From: Trichormus sp. M33_DOE_039
GTDB taxonomy: Bacteria > Cyanobacteriota > Cyanobacteriia > Cyanobacteriales > Nostocaceae
NCBI GenBank assembly: GCA_015296085.1
Contig: DVDT01000105.1
Span: 62,001 to 126,000 of the forward strand
Length of the DNA: 64,000 nucleotides
Direction of reading: 5' to 3'
The notes under the pieces are model-generated. The model saw nothing but the letters and a program-made list of their open reading frames with translations, did no database searches and was not told the origin of the DNA. This document shows, piece after piece, positions 9,652-19,036 of the stretch. Both the position numbers and the translations under genes were made by a program. Positions within the stretch are counted from its first letter, which is position 1. Every line of letters begins with the position of its first letter.

Positions 9652-9731
9652 TCTGACTTGAAAAAGGGGTATAGGGGTGTAAGGGAAAGAATTTTTCATG
9701 TTTTCTTATATACGCAGTTCATGACTGCTAC
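9652..9731 (+). repeat. Dispersed intergenic repeat, about 80 bp, copy 1
   Basis: Contains AGGGGTGTAAGGGAAAGA, then TTTTTCATGTTTTCTTATRT and ACGCAGTTCATGAC. It is nearly identical to 23403-23490. Both copies are in the same orientation and lie in spacers. No coding potential. Confidence 0.8.
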
Positions 9732-10500
9732 TTTTTATAGGGTTGCATCGATTTTTGGAGAAGACTTTTTTCACAGATTTATTCTATTGTCTTCAACATC
9801 AATAGTTTCAGAAAGTTGTAGCTTTTGATTTGGATGTTACTCCTGTGATTTGGGACAGACATTATTGTGATCTGAAACGGACTTTATCAGGTTTAGCTAT
9901 TAAATTAAAATTCCCTCTCAAAAATTGAGATTAATTGCAACCAAACTGTACTTTTAGAAGCTATTTTAGAAACAGTCTACCTGATGACAAAATTTAGTTA
10001 ACTGCGTCTGCCCAAAATGCTATTACCACGTAGAAAAAGATAAATTGTCACGGTTCTTAGCTCAAAGATATACCCAAAGGAGTATTTACACTAGTCTTAC
10101 TTTAATAATTCTATGATTTTTCGGTTCATGACTTTTAGGATACCATGAAGCAGATCAGTTAATGATTACACAATAAAAGCACATAAAATTCCGCAAAATC
10201 ACCATGTATAATTTCAGGCTTTTGTTCTTATAGTGTATAATCAAGAAATAGTAATAGTAACAAAAAATATACGTGTTAACTGCACAAAATTGAGCTTATC
10301 AAGAGAGAAAATTGACAAGATCGATCATGACTAAACTAGCTAGCAAATGAGCATCTCAGTCGGATATAGTAACCTATTAGGAAAAACATCAGTTTCCTCA
10401 CAGACTGTTGTCAAATTGAACTAATAGCTTGTGGAAAAGCTGGAGGTTCAGACTTGTGGAAATCATAATTTTGCAATTTTAAAATTTAAAGACATGAGCG
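9732..10500. other. Long spacer before the GGDEF-EAL gene
   Basis: No supported gene. A short coding-like stretch at about 9812-9928 (+) reads FDLDVTPVIWDRHYCDLKRT and stops soon after; it could be a relic of a lost gene, but no family is recognised. The rest is AT-rich. Confidence 0.4.
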
Positions 10501-10514
10501 TGTGAGGCAGGGTG

Positions 10515-13157
10515 ATGTCTGGTAACGAGCGAGAAAAGATACGCCATCTATTAGTTGTCCAAGATTTACAGGGGCAGCGTACCATTATCCTGCAAGAAGC
10601 TACATACTCTTTAGGCAGGCACAGTAGTAATACTATTGTGCTTTACTCGCGTTCAGTATCTAGGCAACACGCAATTTTACTGCGCGTAACTGTGCCTGGA
10701 ATTGAACAATATGGCTTTCGGATTATTGATGGTAACTTCAAGGGACAAGGCAGTACTAATGGTCTAATTGTGAATGGAGACAGATGTACTACCCATACTC
10801 TTAGACATGGAGATGTAATTCACTTTGGCAATAACCAAGCTCAGGCTAAGTATTATGCAATTTCTAATCTTTCTGAGCAAGCCTTTAATGAATCAGTCAA
10901 TGCGGATAACCTGTCTGATTTTCTCACCGAACAATCGCATCCCGTCAGTCCTTTTCAAACCCTAGTAGTAGATCCGAATTTTGAAGGCGCGAGTGACGCA
11001 GCTTTGGCCCGCTTGGCTTCCTTTCCAGAAATGATTCCTAATCCCATTATTGAGACAGATTTAGAAGGAAACTTAATCTATCTAAATCCCGCGGCTACCG
11101 TGAAATTTCCGCAATTACGGGAGATGGGAAAACATCATCCCATTCTAGAAGGTATACTAACCGAGGTGCAGAATCGCCAAGTTAACTCTTTTGTGCGAGA
11201 AGTGCAATTTGGGCAAGAGGTGTTTGAGCAATCAGTGCATTTACTCGCAGAAAGTGATTTAATCAGAACTTATATTACTAGAGATATTACTGAGCAGAAA
11301 CAAGCGGAAGTAGAACTATATCAACGCGATCGCTTGTTAGAAGCTGTGGCGACAGCAGTGAATTACTTGCTGGGAGAAATGGATTATGAAACCGGGATTG
11401 AAAAAGCTTTGACTGTGTTGGGTGAAGCCGCAAAAGTAGACCGAGCTTATCTATTTAGAAATCATTTTCATCCCCTCACAGGGGAAATAGCTGTGAGTCT
11501 TCAATGTGAATGGACTCGCTTCCCCTTGCCATCTTCCCGACATCACTGGCAAAATCAGCTTTATGAGTCACCCGCCTTATCACGTTGGTATAGCCTCCTC
11601 TCTAACGGCCAGTCAATTAAGGGGATCATCAAAGAATTTCCCGTCAGTGAACAAGAAATGCTCACGCGAGATGGAATTCAGTCTTTATTATTAGTACCAC
11701 TACGTTTAGAAGAACAGTTTTGTGGTTATTTGGGATTAGCAGATTGTACCCAAGAAAGGATATGGTCTCAACATGAAGAATCTACACTGTTAACAATGGC
11801 AGCCAGTATTAGTGGTGCTTGGCAACGTCAGCAGGTGGAGGAAAAAATCCGCTATCAAGCCCTCCATGATTTATTGACTGGATTACCCAACCGCTTACTA
11901 TTTGATCAACTACTGGCCAAAGCCCTAGCCAATGCTACACGCTCTAACGAGAGTTTAGCTGTGATCTTCTTGGATCTAGACCGCTTTAAACTGATTAATG
12001 ATACTTTGGGGCATACTTTAGGCGATCGCTTACTGCAAAATGTCGCCCAAAGATTACAAACTTCCCTCAGAAGTGGAGACACAGTGGCTCGTTGGGGAGG
12101 AGATGAATTTACTATACTGCTACCCCGGATTCATTTTTTAGAAGAAGTCACTCAGGTAGCTTGGAGAATTTTAAAAGCGTTTGAGAGTGTGTTTTACTTG
12201 GAAGGGCATGAACTTTATGTGAGTGCTAGCTTAGGCATTGCCTTGTTAGATGAACATAGCCCCGATGCGGAAACTTTAATTCAACACGCCGATACAGCTT
12301 TATATCATGCCAAAGACGAGGGGCGCAATAATTACCAATTTTACACCACATCCTTAAGTGCCAAAACTCCCGATATTTTAAATTTAGAGAAAAACTTACG
12401 TTATGCCCTAGAAAGGGGAGAATTCACAGTCTACTATCAACCCCAAATTAATATTCACACTGAAAAAATTACTGGGATGGAAGCACTGTTACGTTGGCAA
12501 CACCCAGAGATGGGAGTAGTAGCACCTAGTGTTTTTATTCCTCTAGCGGAAGAAAGCGGATTAATTATTCCGATTGGTGAATGGGTATTGCGAACAGCTT
12601 GCCGTCAAAATCGAGCTTGGCAAGACGCAGGATTTGCTCCTTTAATCGTTGCTGTGAATTTATCGCCTAAGCAGTTTCGCCAGCCCAACTTAGTAGAAAT
12701 TGTGTCCCAAATCTTAGCAGAAACAGGGCTAGAACCACAATTTTTAGAGTTAGAAATTACCGAATCAACAGCGATTGAGGATATAGAGTTCACGAAAAAA
12801 GTGTTGTATGATTTGGAAACGATGGGAGTACATCTATCGATTGATGACTTTGGTACAGGTCATTCTTCCCTGTCGCGATTACAACTTTTACCACTACACA
12901 ACCTCAAAATAGACAGTTCGTTCATTCGTGAGTTGACCACAGATAGCAGAGTCGCCCATATTGTTAAAGCGATCGTCACTTTAGGTAGAAGCTTGGGGTT
13001 AAAACTCACCGCCGAAGGAGTCGAAAAACAAGAAGAAATAGATTTTTTAAAATCTATCAACTGTGAAGATGTACAGGGTTTCTTTTTTCACAGACCATTA
13101 TCTGTGGAGAAAGCCACAGAAGTTCTCCAACGTAAAAGCGGCGTTACCCAAGGATAA
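10515..13157 (+). CDS. FHA-PAS-GAF-GGDEF-EAL cyclic di-GMP signalling protein
   Basis: Bifunctional-type enzyme for making and breaking c-di-GMP, with three input domains. FHA domain at about residues 28-110 (LGRHSSNTIVL, SVSRQHA, GSTNGLIVNG) should bind phosphothreonine. A PAS-like domain lies at about 170-265 and a GAF domain at about 280-430. The cyclase active site is the canonical GGDEF near residue 529. The phosphodiesterase keeps EALLRW (near 657), NLSPKQF, ELEITEST, DDFGTGHSS, LKID and AEGVE, so both activities look intact. ATG 10515 is preferred over GTG 10512 because GAGG precedes it by seven bases. No transmembrane segment, so cytoplasmic. The FHA domain suggests control by a Ser/Thr kinase. 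Confidence 0.93.
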   Translation: MSGNEREKIRHLLVVQDLQGQRTIILQEATYSLGRHSSNTIVLYSRSVSRQHAILLRVTVPGIEQYGFRIIDGNFKGQGSTNGLIVNGDRCTTHTLRHGDVIHFGNNQAQAKYYAISNLSEQAFNESVNADNLSDFLTEQSHPVSPFQTLVVDPNFEGASDAALARLASFPEMIPNPIIETDLEGNLIYLNPAATVKFPQLREMGKHHPILEGILTEVQNRQVNSFVREVQFGQEVFEQSVHLLAESDLIRTYITRDITEQKQAEVELYQRDRLLEAVATAVNYLLGEMDYETGIEKALTVLGEAAKVDRAYLFRNHFHPLTGEIAVSLQCEWTRFPLPSSRHHWQNQLYESPALSRWYSLLSNGQSIKGIIKEFPVSEQEMLTRDGIQSLLLVPLRLEEQFCGYLGLADCTQERIWSQHEESTLLTMAASISGAWQRQQVEEKIRYQALHDLLTGLPNRLLFDQLLAKALANATRSNESLAVIFLDLDRFKLINDTLGHTLGDRLLQNVAQRLQTSLRSGDTVARWGGDEFTILLPRIHFLEEVTQVAWRILKAFESVFYLEGHELYVSASLGIALLDEHSPDAETLIQHADTALYHAKDEGRNNYQFYTTSLSAKTPDILNLEKNLRYALERGEFTVYYQPQINIHTEKITGMEALLRWQHPEMGVVAPSVFIPLAEESGLIIPIGEWVLRTACRQNRAWQDAGFAPLIVAVNLSPKQFRQPNLVEIVSQILAETGLEPQFLELEITESTAIEDIEFTKKVLYDLETMGVHLSIDDFGTGHSSLSRLQLLPLHNLKIDSSFIRELTTDSRVAHIVKAIVTLGRSLGLKLTAEGVEKQEEIDFLKSINCEDVQGFFFHRPLSVEKATEVLQRKSGVTQG

Positions 13158-13178
13158 GATGTTTTCGTGCAATCCAAT

Positions 13179-13204
13179 AACCCCAGTTTTGTGAAACTGG
13201 GGTT
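13179..13204 (+). terminator. Hairpin after the GGDEF-EAL gene
   Basis: Perfect 11-bp stem AACCCCAGTTT / AAACTGGGGTT with loop TGTG. No T-run follows, so it may stall or protect RNA rather than act as a classical terminator. Confidence 0.55.
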
Positions 13205-13225
13205 CTAAATGATATTTAAAGTTAC

Positions 13226-13236
13226 TTAATACTTAA
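13226..13236. repeat. Target-site duplication, left copy
   Basis: TTAATACTTAA, repeated directly at 14958-14968 and flanking the insertion sequence exactly. Confidence 0.8.
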
Positions 13237-14957
13237 CGTGAATTCGACAGACCTCTCCCTCCCAGCCTCCCTCTCCTAAAAGGCTATCCATTACCCGGAT
13301 CTTTCTGAACAAAAAGTAAAAATACTTAAAAGAAGGCGAAAGGCTTGATAGGTATAGTTTTGAGAGAGGAGAGATAGGGTGTAAAAAATGGAAAAATGGG
13401 CAGCAAGGGAATTGAGGTACTTAGATTTGGGAGATAAACGGCGAAACAAGCGTCTGATAAAGATGGTAGAAGATTTAGGCGCACAACCAACATCGAGCGT
13501 ACCTCAAGCATGTGGAAGCATAGCAGCAACAACAGCAGCATATGATTTATGGAATTCGCCGTATATAAAACCAGCAGATATAAGTAATGGACACGTCAAA
13601 AGTGCTATCGAAAGGGCAAAAGAGCAAGAGATAGTATTAGCAATACAAGATACAACAAACCTGGATGTAACAAGTCATCCAGCAACAGAAGGAATCGGAT
13701 ATCTAGACCATAGAAAAAGTTTAGGATTAAAAGTACATACAACATTATTATCAAGCAAAAAAGGAGTGCCACTGGGAGTAATAGACCAACAAGTATGGTC
13801 AAGAAATATTGAAGATTTAGGAATAGCAAAAACCCGGAGAAAAAGACAAACAGAAGAAAAAGAAAGCCAACGATGCTTAGAAGGGTTAGAGAGAACAAAT
13901 AAAATGTTGCCAGCAGGCATAAAAATCATAACAGTAGCAGATTCGGAAGCAGATATATTTGATTTATTTAACAAAGAAAGACCAGAAAATAGTCACTTAC
14001 TAATTCGAGGAACTCACAATAGAAAAGTCAACCATACAGCGAATTATCTGCATGAAGCGATACGGTCAAGTCCAAAACAGGGAGAAGTAGAAGTCACGGT
14101 AAAAAGGAATCCAGAAAGACCAGAACGGATAGCGAAATTAACAATTAGATACGAAACTATTGAAATAGAAGTACCAAAAAATAAGCTCGGACGTTCTCAA
14201 CTAAAACCAGTACAACTACAGGTAATCTTAGCAGAAGAAAAGAATCCACCACCGGATGTAAAATCAATAAGTTGGTTATTGTTAACGACATGGGAAATTC
14301 ATAGCCTTGAAGATGCCGTAAAATGTGTTGAATGGTATACATATCGTTGGTTAATCGAGCGTTATCACTATACGTTGAAAAGCGGTTGTCGCATCGAGGA
14401 ATTACAACTGGAGACAGGACAACGGCTATCTATGGCATTAGCGACATATTCGATTGTGGCATGGCGATTATTATGGTTAACTTACCAAGCCAGGCACAAT
14501 CCAGAACAAAGTTGTGAAACGGTTTTCACTACAGTTGAATGGCAATCTTTATGTGTGAGTGTGAACAAGAACCCAATTCCACCAGCCGAGCCACCAACAT
14601 TAACACAAGCTGTACGGATGATTGCTCGACTTGGTGGTTTTCTGGGTCGTAAAGGTGATGGGGAACCCGGTGTCAAGACTATTTGGCAAGGGTTACGACG
14701 ATTGCACGATATCGCTGCCACTTGGAAACTAGCCCATCAAATCTCAAGTCATACTTTCTGAATTTTGTCTAATCTTTATGGCAACCCCATCTCCTGTAAT
14801 CCCCTCTATAATTGCTTTTCAGCCTTTATTAAGAAAGATGTGACTAATGGATAGCCTAAAAGGCGAGGGAGGAGCAACGAAAAATGAGGGTTTTACTCCC
14901 CTCTCCTCGTAGGAGAAAGGCTGGGGGTGAGGTCAAAAAGCACTCATCGAACTCACG
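13237..14957 (+). mobile_element. Complete IS4-family insertion sequence, 1721 bp
   Basis: The termini are CGTGAATTCGA at the left and, reverse-complemented, CGTGAGTTCGA at the right: 10 of 11 identical. They are bounded by an 11-bp direct repeat, a duplication length typical of the IS4 group. Subterminal inverted repeats also match (13266-13293 with 14845-14872). The element contains one transposase gene. It inserted at the stop codon of the gene at 14958, leaving that gene intact because the duplicated target restores TAA. Confidence 0.85.
13388..14761 (+). CDS. IS4-family transposase
   Basis: DDE transposase of 457 residues. The N-terminus (WAARELRYLDLGDKRRNKRL, then PQACGSIAATTAAYDLW) is the transposase DNA-binding domain of the Tn5/IS50 type. 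First catalytic Asp in AIQDTTNLD (near residue 83), second in VADSEADIFDLF (near 185). The YREK signature is perfect: Y-x2-R-x3-E-x6-K within YTYRWLIERYHYTLK (near 318-332), which supplies the catalytic Glu. No frameshift or stop, so it may be active. Codons are unusually A-rich compared with the neighbours, as expected for a mobile gene. Confidence 0.93.
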   Translation: MEKWAARELRYLDLGDKRRNKRLIKMVEDLGAQPTSSVPQACGSIAATTAAYDLWNSPYIKPADISNGHVKSAIERAKEQEIVLAIQDTTNLDVTSHPATEGIGYLDHRKSLGLKVHTTLLSSKKGVPLGVIDQQVWSRNIEDLGIAKTRRKRQTEEKESQRCLEGLERTNKMLPAGIKIITVADSEADIFDLFNKERPENSHLLIRGTHNRKVNHTANYLHEAIRSSPKQGEVEVTVKRNPERPERIAKLTIRYETIEIEVPKNKLGRSQLKPVQLQVILAEEKNPPPDVKSISWLLLTTWEIHSLEDAVKCVEWYTYRWLIERYHYTLKSGCRIEELQLETGQRLSMALATYSIVAWRLLWLTYQARHNPEQSCETVFTTVEWQSLCVSVNKNPIPPAEPPTLTQAVRMIARLGGFLGRKGDGEPGVKTIWQGLRRLHDIAATWKLAHQISSHTF

Positions 14958-14968
14958 TTAATACTTAA
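14958..14968. repeat. Target-site duplication, right copy
   Basis: TTAATACTTAA. Its first three bases are the complement of the stop codon of the adjacent minus-strand gene. Confidence 0.8.
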
Positions 14969-15539
14969 CTGAAGTTGATCTTTTCTCTTTCTTACCAGGG
15001 ACTCCTACTTTTGCCTTTTGCTTTTCTGGCGGTAAAACTTCAAATTCAAAATTACCGACGAGACGGTTATCAACATAAACATGGATTGTATGTTTACCTG
15101 GGGGATCACCAGGTGCGATCGTCCAAAAGTTTTCAATCACACCATCTTTAGCTAACTGCGTGCGATTGGAAATCGCTTCCATACCATCGGGTGATAATGT
15201 AAAGTTTTCACCGTTATCTGTCGCCCAGGTTTCTGGAGGCTTGGGTAATCGGATGACTTCCCGCCATGTGACTTCACCCTGAACGTCTTGCAGTCGAATT
15301 CGCCAGCCGTATTTGCTACCTTCCTCCAGCCGCACTTTAGTAGTAGGAGTGAAGTGAAATTTGCCTTCAGAGTCAATTTTGGCAATGCCAAACTCAGCTT
15401 TACTAACGTTAATCTGTTGGGCTTTGTTTGACTGGGACTGAGAAGGTGTCTGAGCATTGTTGGCGAAAACTGAGGGATGAATGATCCCAGGCATCAGCAA
15501 AGAAGAAGTGAGTACAACTGTTGCAGCCCAAATTCTCAT
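14958..15539 (-). CDS. Exported protein of unknown function
   Basis: Not recognised with certainty. ATG 15539 gives a signal peptide (RIWAATVVLTSSLLMPGII, cut probably after SVFA), better than the TTG six bases upstream. The mature part is about 165 residues and reads as two beta-rich segments; the last ends WTIAPGDPPGKHTIHVYVDN followed by FEFEVLPPE, the pattern of an immunoglobulin-like periplasmic domain. The DUF3859 family is one possibility, unconfirmed. A basic tail (KKEKRSTSVKY) ends the protein. The stop codon lies inside the duplicated target of the insertion sequence, so transcription past the gene now runs into the element. Confidence 0.75.
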   Translation of the reverse strand: MRIWAATVVLTSSLLMPGIIHPSVFANNAQTPSQSQSNKAQQINVSKAEFGIAKIDSEGKFHFTPTTKVRLEEGSKYGWRIRLQDVQGEVTWREVIRLPKPPETWATDNGENFTLSPDGMEAISNRTQLAKDGVIENFWTIAPGDPPGKHTIHVYVDNRLVGNFEFEVLPPEKQKAKVGVPGKKEKRSTSVKY

Positions 15540-15692
15540 TAGCAAAATTTTTCGGTGAGTTACTGGTACTTATTCAACTACTTTTTGTCCCCTTCCGGTA
15601 GGGCTTTTATTGATTTTGATTATTCTCTACTAATCCGAAAAATGGGTGAGTGTGCTTGATATTAATTAGTAATACTTACGTAGATAAATTTT

Positions 15693-16673
15693 ATGGGTCA
15701 GCGCATAACTTTAATTGTGGCGATCGCTACTTTATTGGTTTTAGGATTATTGTCAATATTTTCTTACATTGCCTGGTCGTGGCCGCTAGAGTTAATTAGC
15801 CATTTTCGCTACCAGTATTTCATGCTATCTTTGCTCATTAGTATTATTTTATTTATTCTTTGGCGTATCAGATATCTAAAGTACAAACTTTTATTTTTCA
15901 CTGCGATATTATTGCTAGGACTTAATTTGGTTGAGGTATTACCTTGGTATTTGCCCGACCCTCAACAAATAACTACAAATGCAACCACACCTATACGGGT
16001 TTTATCGTTTAATGTAAATATCCAAAATAATGATCATGATAAAATAATAGACTTGGTTGCAAATGCCCAAGCTGAATTAGCATTATTGTTGGAAATTGAT
16101 CAACAATCCTTTGAAGAAATTCAACCACAGTTAAAATCGAATTTTCCATACTCTTTTAGAAGTCCAGGTGGCGGTCTAGCTCTTTTTAGCAAGCTTCCAC
16201 TTCAAGATGCTAGAGCAGATAATTTCCATAAAAAAGCCAAGCATAACTTAGTCGCCAATTTAGTAATAGATAATCAACTAGTTACATTTATTGGAACTCA
16301 CCCATTAGTGCCTACTAAACCAGCCAATTTTCATAGTCGCAATTTGCAATTAGCGGCGATAACTGAATATATTCAAAGTTTAAATCAGCCCTTGATTTTA
16401 GCTGGAGATTTTAATTTAACGCCTTGGTCGCCTTATTATCGCAGGTTTGTAAATAAAACCAAGTTACATAACACTCGTTTAGGTTTTGGTACTTTACCTA
16501 GTTGGCCTAGAACTGCAACTCATGTCCATTTACCTAATTGGTTGATGCCAATGATGAATATTCCGATTGACCATTGCTTTGTGAGTAAACACTTTCAAGT
16601 GGCAAGAACTTATACGGGAAACAATGCTAATTCTGATCATGCGGCTTTAATTACAGAATTAGTTTTACATTAG
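15693..16673 (+). CDS. Membrane-anchored endonuclease/exonuclease/phosphatase-family protein
   Basis: Three hydrophobic segments fill residues 1-90, followed by an EEP-fold domain that should face the periplasm. The catalytic set is visible: Asn in LSFNVN (near 107), Glu in LLLEID (near 139), His in GTHP (near 202), GDFN (near 238) and the terminal SDHAA (near 316). The family hydrolyses phosphodiesters or phosphomonoesters; membrane members of this YafD-like kind have no settled substrate, and nucleic acid or lipid headgroups are both possible. Length (326) is normal for the group. The gene stands alone. Confidence 0.85.
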   Translation: MGQRITLIVAIATLLVLGLLSIFSYIAWSWPLELISHFRYQYFMLSLLISIILFILWRIRYLKYKLLFFTAILLLGLNLVEVLPWYLPDPQQITTNATTPIRVLSFNVNIQNNDHDKIIDLVANAQAELALLLEIDQQSFEEIQPQLKSNFPYSFRSPGGGLALFSKLPLQDARADNFHKKAKHNLVANLVIDNQLVTFIGTHPLVPTKPANFHSRNLQLAAITEYIQSLNQPLILAGDFNLTPWSPYYRRFVNKTKLHNTRLGFGTLPSWPRTATHVHLPNWLMPMMNIPIDHCFVSKHFQVARTYTGNNANSDHAALITELVLH

Positions 16674-16822
16674 AAAATACTGAGATATGTGCTTGGTAAT
16701 TATCAGGAAAATCATATTTAGTTGAGTTAAGTTAACAAGAGAGACTATCATAAATATTTCTGCTATAACTATACTGAATCCAAGTTGGTAATTCATATTT
16801 AGGAATTTCTAGTGAAGTGAGG

Positions 16823-17209
16823 TTATTTATGAAATATTTTTATATCAGCTTAGTTGGCGTGATCAGTGCGATCGCAGTTAGCCAAAGTGCCTATGCTAAC
16901 GAAGAAATTCTTCTCGAAATTATCAATGAACGTCATGAAGCAGCGACGTTATTGACAGAGCCAGTCAGCATCAATAGTCAATGGAATAATAGCAATAATC
17001 TACAAAATACCACCACTTCCATTTCAGTAGCACAAGACCCAGGATGCCAAAACTTCAATCCACTGGAATTCCTTGAAAATCCCGATGCCATTGTGAAAAA
17101 ATGCCAAGAGTTAAAGAACAATCAAATTCCGCAACGTACTGAACCAGTTGATTATCTCAAAGTCCCTCGCCTGGATTCTGGTTTGCAGCTAACTGTGACT
17201 AAATTTTAA
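16823..17209 (+). CDS. Small exported protein of unknown function
   Basis: Best start is ATG 16829: GAGG (16819-16822) lies six bases upstream, whereas the GTG at 16817 overlaps that site. It gives a clear signal peptide (KYFYISLVGVISAIAVSQSA, cut after YA-N). The mature protein of about 105 residues is Asn/Gln-rich with two cysteines (DPGCQNF and VKKCQEL) that could form one disulphide. No family recognised. Its 3' end overlaps by 11 bases the end of the convergent DUF218 gene. Confidence 0.6.
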   Translation, partial: LFMKYFYISLVGVISAIAVSQSAYANEEILLEIINERHEAATLLTEPVSINSQWNNSNNLQNTTTSISVAQDPGCQNFNPLEFLENPDAIVKKCQELKNNQIPQRTEPVDYLKVPRLDSGLQLTVTKF

Positions 17210-17789
17210 ATATCAAGTAGACAAAATAAAAATAGGTTTCACGCATTAAAAAAGGTATTTGGCTTTGCCAGCTATGATAACGGGTAGTAGGCGTAGGTGA
17301 AGGATGAGCATCTATACCTAAATCTCTTGCCATCAATACAGCTCGCTTGAGATGCAAAGGGTCACTTACAATGAGACACTTAGTTAATTTGTGATGAGAT
17401 ACTATTGCCCCTGCGTTTTTCAGATTTTGCTGAGTTGTGCGTGAGAGTGTTTCTATGAGAATATCGTCTGTTTTCACGCCTTGCTGAATCGCATAGTTTT
17501 TCCCAACTATGGCTTCGGCGGCTTCATTCTGGTCGCCAACTCCACCAGTAAAAATAATTTGGTTGACATCGCCATTTTTATATAAATTAATAGCGTGGTT
17601 GATGCGTTCTCGAAACACAGGTGAAGGTTCTTCTCCCCACACAGCTGCACCCAAAACAATTGCTGCATCTGCTTTCAGATTTTGGGTATGATTGCCATAC
17701 AAATAAATGCTCATGGCAGTTGATGCGATCGCCAGCAATAATGCAGACATCAAAGCCAGTAAAGTCAACACAAGCCATTTTTTTGTCAT
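17199..17789 (-). CDS. DUF218/YdcF-SanA-like membrane protein
   Basis: ATG 17789 gives a signal anchor (LVLTLLALMSALLLAIASTA) followed by a DUF218 domain: ADAAIVLGAAVWGEEPSPVF, FTGGVGDQNEA and CLIVSDPLHLKRA. A TTG at 17822 would only add a short non-hydrophobic leader. Proteins of this SanA/YdcF/ElyC group act in envelope integrity and may bind nucleotide-like ligands through the GG loop; the biochemical reaction is unknown. Convergent with the preceding small exported gene. Confidence 0.85.
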   Translation of the reverse strand: MTKKWLVLTLLALMSALLLAIASTAMSIYLYGNHTQNLKADAAIVLGAAVWGEEPSPVFRERINHAINLYKNGDVNQIIFTGGVGDQNEAAEAIVGKNYAIQQGVKTDDILIETLSRTTQQNLKNAGAIVSHHKLTKCLIVSDPLHLKRAVLMARDLGIDAHPSPTPTTRYHSWQSQIPFLMRETYFYFVYLIFKI

Positions 17790-17851
17790 TTTTATGAATG
17801 CTACGTAACAGGACAGTCCCAAGGACTAACGTCTTTCTCCCATCCCAGTCC

Positions 17852-18880
17852 CTAACTTTCTACCAAATTCCAGAAGTACCCATCCGGCGCAATAAACGAG
17901 AAACTTTTCTCCCTAAACTCATTTTCGACAATACTAGTAAATTTTGGCACAGGACTAGCCTTGATGCGATCGCAATACGTTTCAATTCCTCGCACCCGGT
18001 AAGTATACAGTGACATCCCCAAACTACCTGGTTGTGCTGCTTCAAAGCGTGACTCTAAATTCATGGCATTGGGGAAGCGAATCACGTATAGTCTTCCACT
18101 CCGCGCCGCCATCAAGTCAGATTGAGAAGAACGAGGATCATCAAAGGTGGTAACAATAAACTTTTCCCCTGGTTGTAAATCAAAAATATCTCTTCCAGCC
18201 GGAGAAGATTCATAACTAGTTTCCACATCATCACGCACTCGCAGCAAACCCAAAACATCTTCGTAAAATTTCAGAGTTTCCTTACTATCGTCCTGAACAA
18301 TGATCCCCATGTGGGTAAACTGGCTAGTCTTCAAAGCACAGGCGTGATGAATTTCGCCGTAATTGGGTATGCTATAGCCAAACCTTTGAAACAAAACCTG
18401 TCTAGTCAATGGTTGCAACAACAACATCTCTCGCACACCAACCGCAGGATCGATAAAAGGACGGCTTTTTCTTTCTTTTTGATAAATTACTTCCCAGTAA
18501 GGAGGAGTGTAACGGATAGCTCGACCTGCGGCTTTGGCTTCCTCGGCATGATTTAAGATAGTTAAAACATCAGCAGTTAAACTAGTAGCCCAACGATTAC
18601 CTTTAATTTTCATTGAGGCTAACCCCAAGCCTGGATTCGTGGGATGTTGCCACACCATCAACCGAATTAAACCATGATCTGCATTTTGGTGGTACAAACG
18701 AATCGAGCGTAAAGCCGAATTCACCCCATATAATTGATAGGCTGCACCGGGGGATAATTCACCCATTTGGCCAATACAATAGCCAAACTGTTCCCAATAT
18801 TGAATAGCAAAAATCGCGTCGGGAACGCCAATACAGACTTCATATATACCTTCAATAGTAGTTGGTTGCCCCTGATTCAT
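17852..18880 (-). CDS. VOC-superfamily (glyoxalase/dioxygenase-fold) protein, two-domain
   Basis: About 342 residues with two vicinal-oxygen-chelate repeats: one begins EGIYEVCIGVPDAIFAIQYW, the other TSQFTHMGIIVQDDSKETLK with the FYEDVLGL motif. The C-terminal part holds the usual SFIAPDGYFWNLVE end. Potential metal ligands are His in THMGI and Glu late in the domain. The family includes lyases, isomerases and extradiol dioxygenases; no specific reaction can be assigned. ATG 18880 is preferred to the TTG at 18892. Confidence 0.75.
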   Translation of the reverse strand: MNQGQPTTIEGIYEVCIGVPDAIFAIQYWEQFGYCIGQMGELSPGAAYQLYGVNSALRSIRLYHQNADHGLIRLMVWQHPTNPGLGLASMKIKGNRWATSLTADVLTILNHAEEAKAAGRAIRYTPPYWEVIYQKERKSRPFIDPAVGVREMLLLQPLTRQVLFQRFGYSIPNYGEIHHACALKTSQFTHMGIIVQDDSKETLKFYEDVLGLLRVRDDVETSYESSPAGRDIFDLQPGEKFIVTTFDDPRSSQSDLMAARSGRLYVIRFPNAMNLESRFEAAQPGSLGMSLYTYRVRGIETYCDRIKASPVPKFTSIVENEFREKSFSFIAPDGYFWNLVES

Positions 18881-19036
18881 GGCAATTTGCAATTGATGCT
18901 TGACTAATCTAGTCTACAGGAATCCCCAAAGATATGGACTCTCAGCTTGCCTCTATCTGGAAAAGCTCGCGCAGAGGCTTCCTTTGCACCTTGCGGAAAG
19001 CAAACTACAGACTTTTCGCTGCGCTCAATCGCCAAA

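Noticed and set aside
13326-13974. Leu-rich minus-strand frames inside the insertion sequence
   Set aside because: Shadows of the A-rich transposase gene; the leucine-rich composition is an artefact of that base bias.
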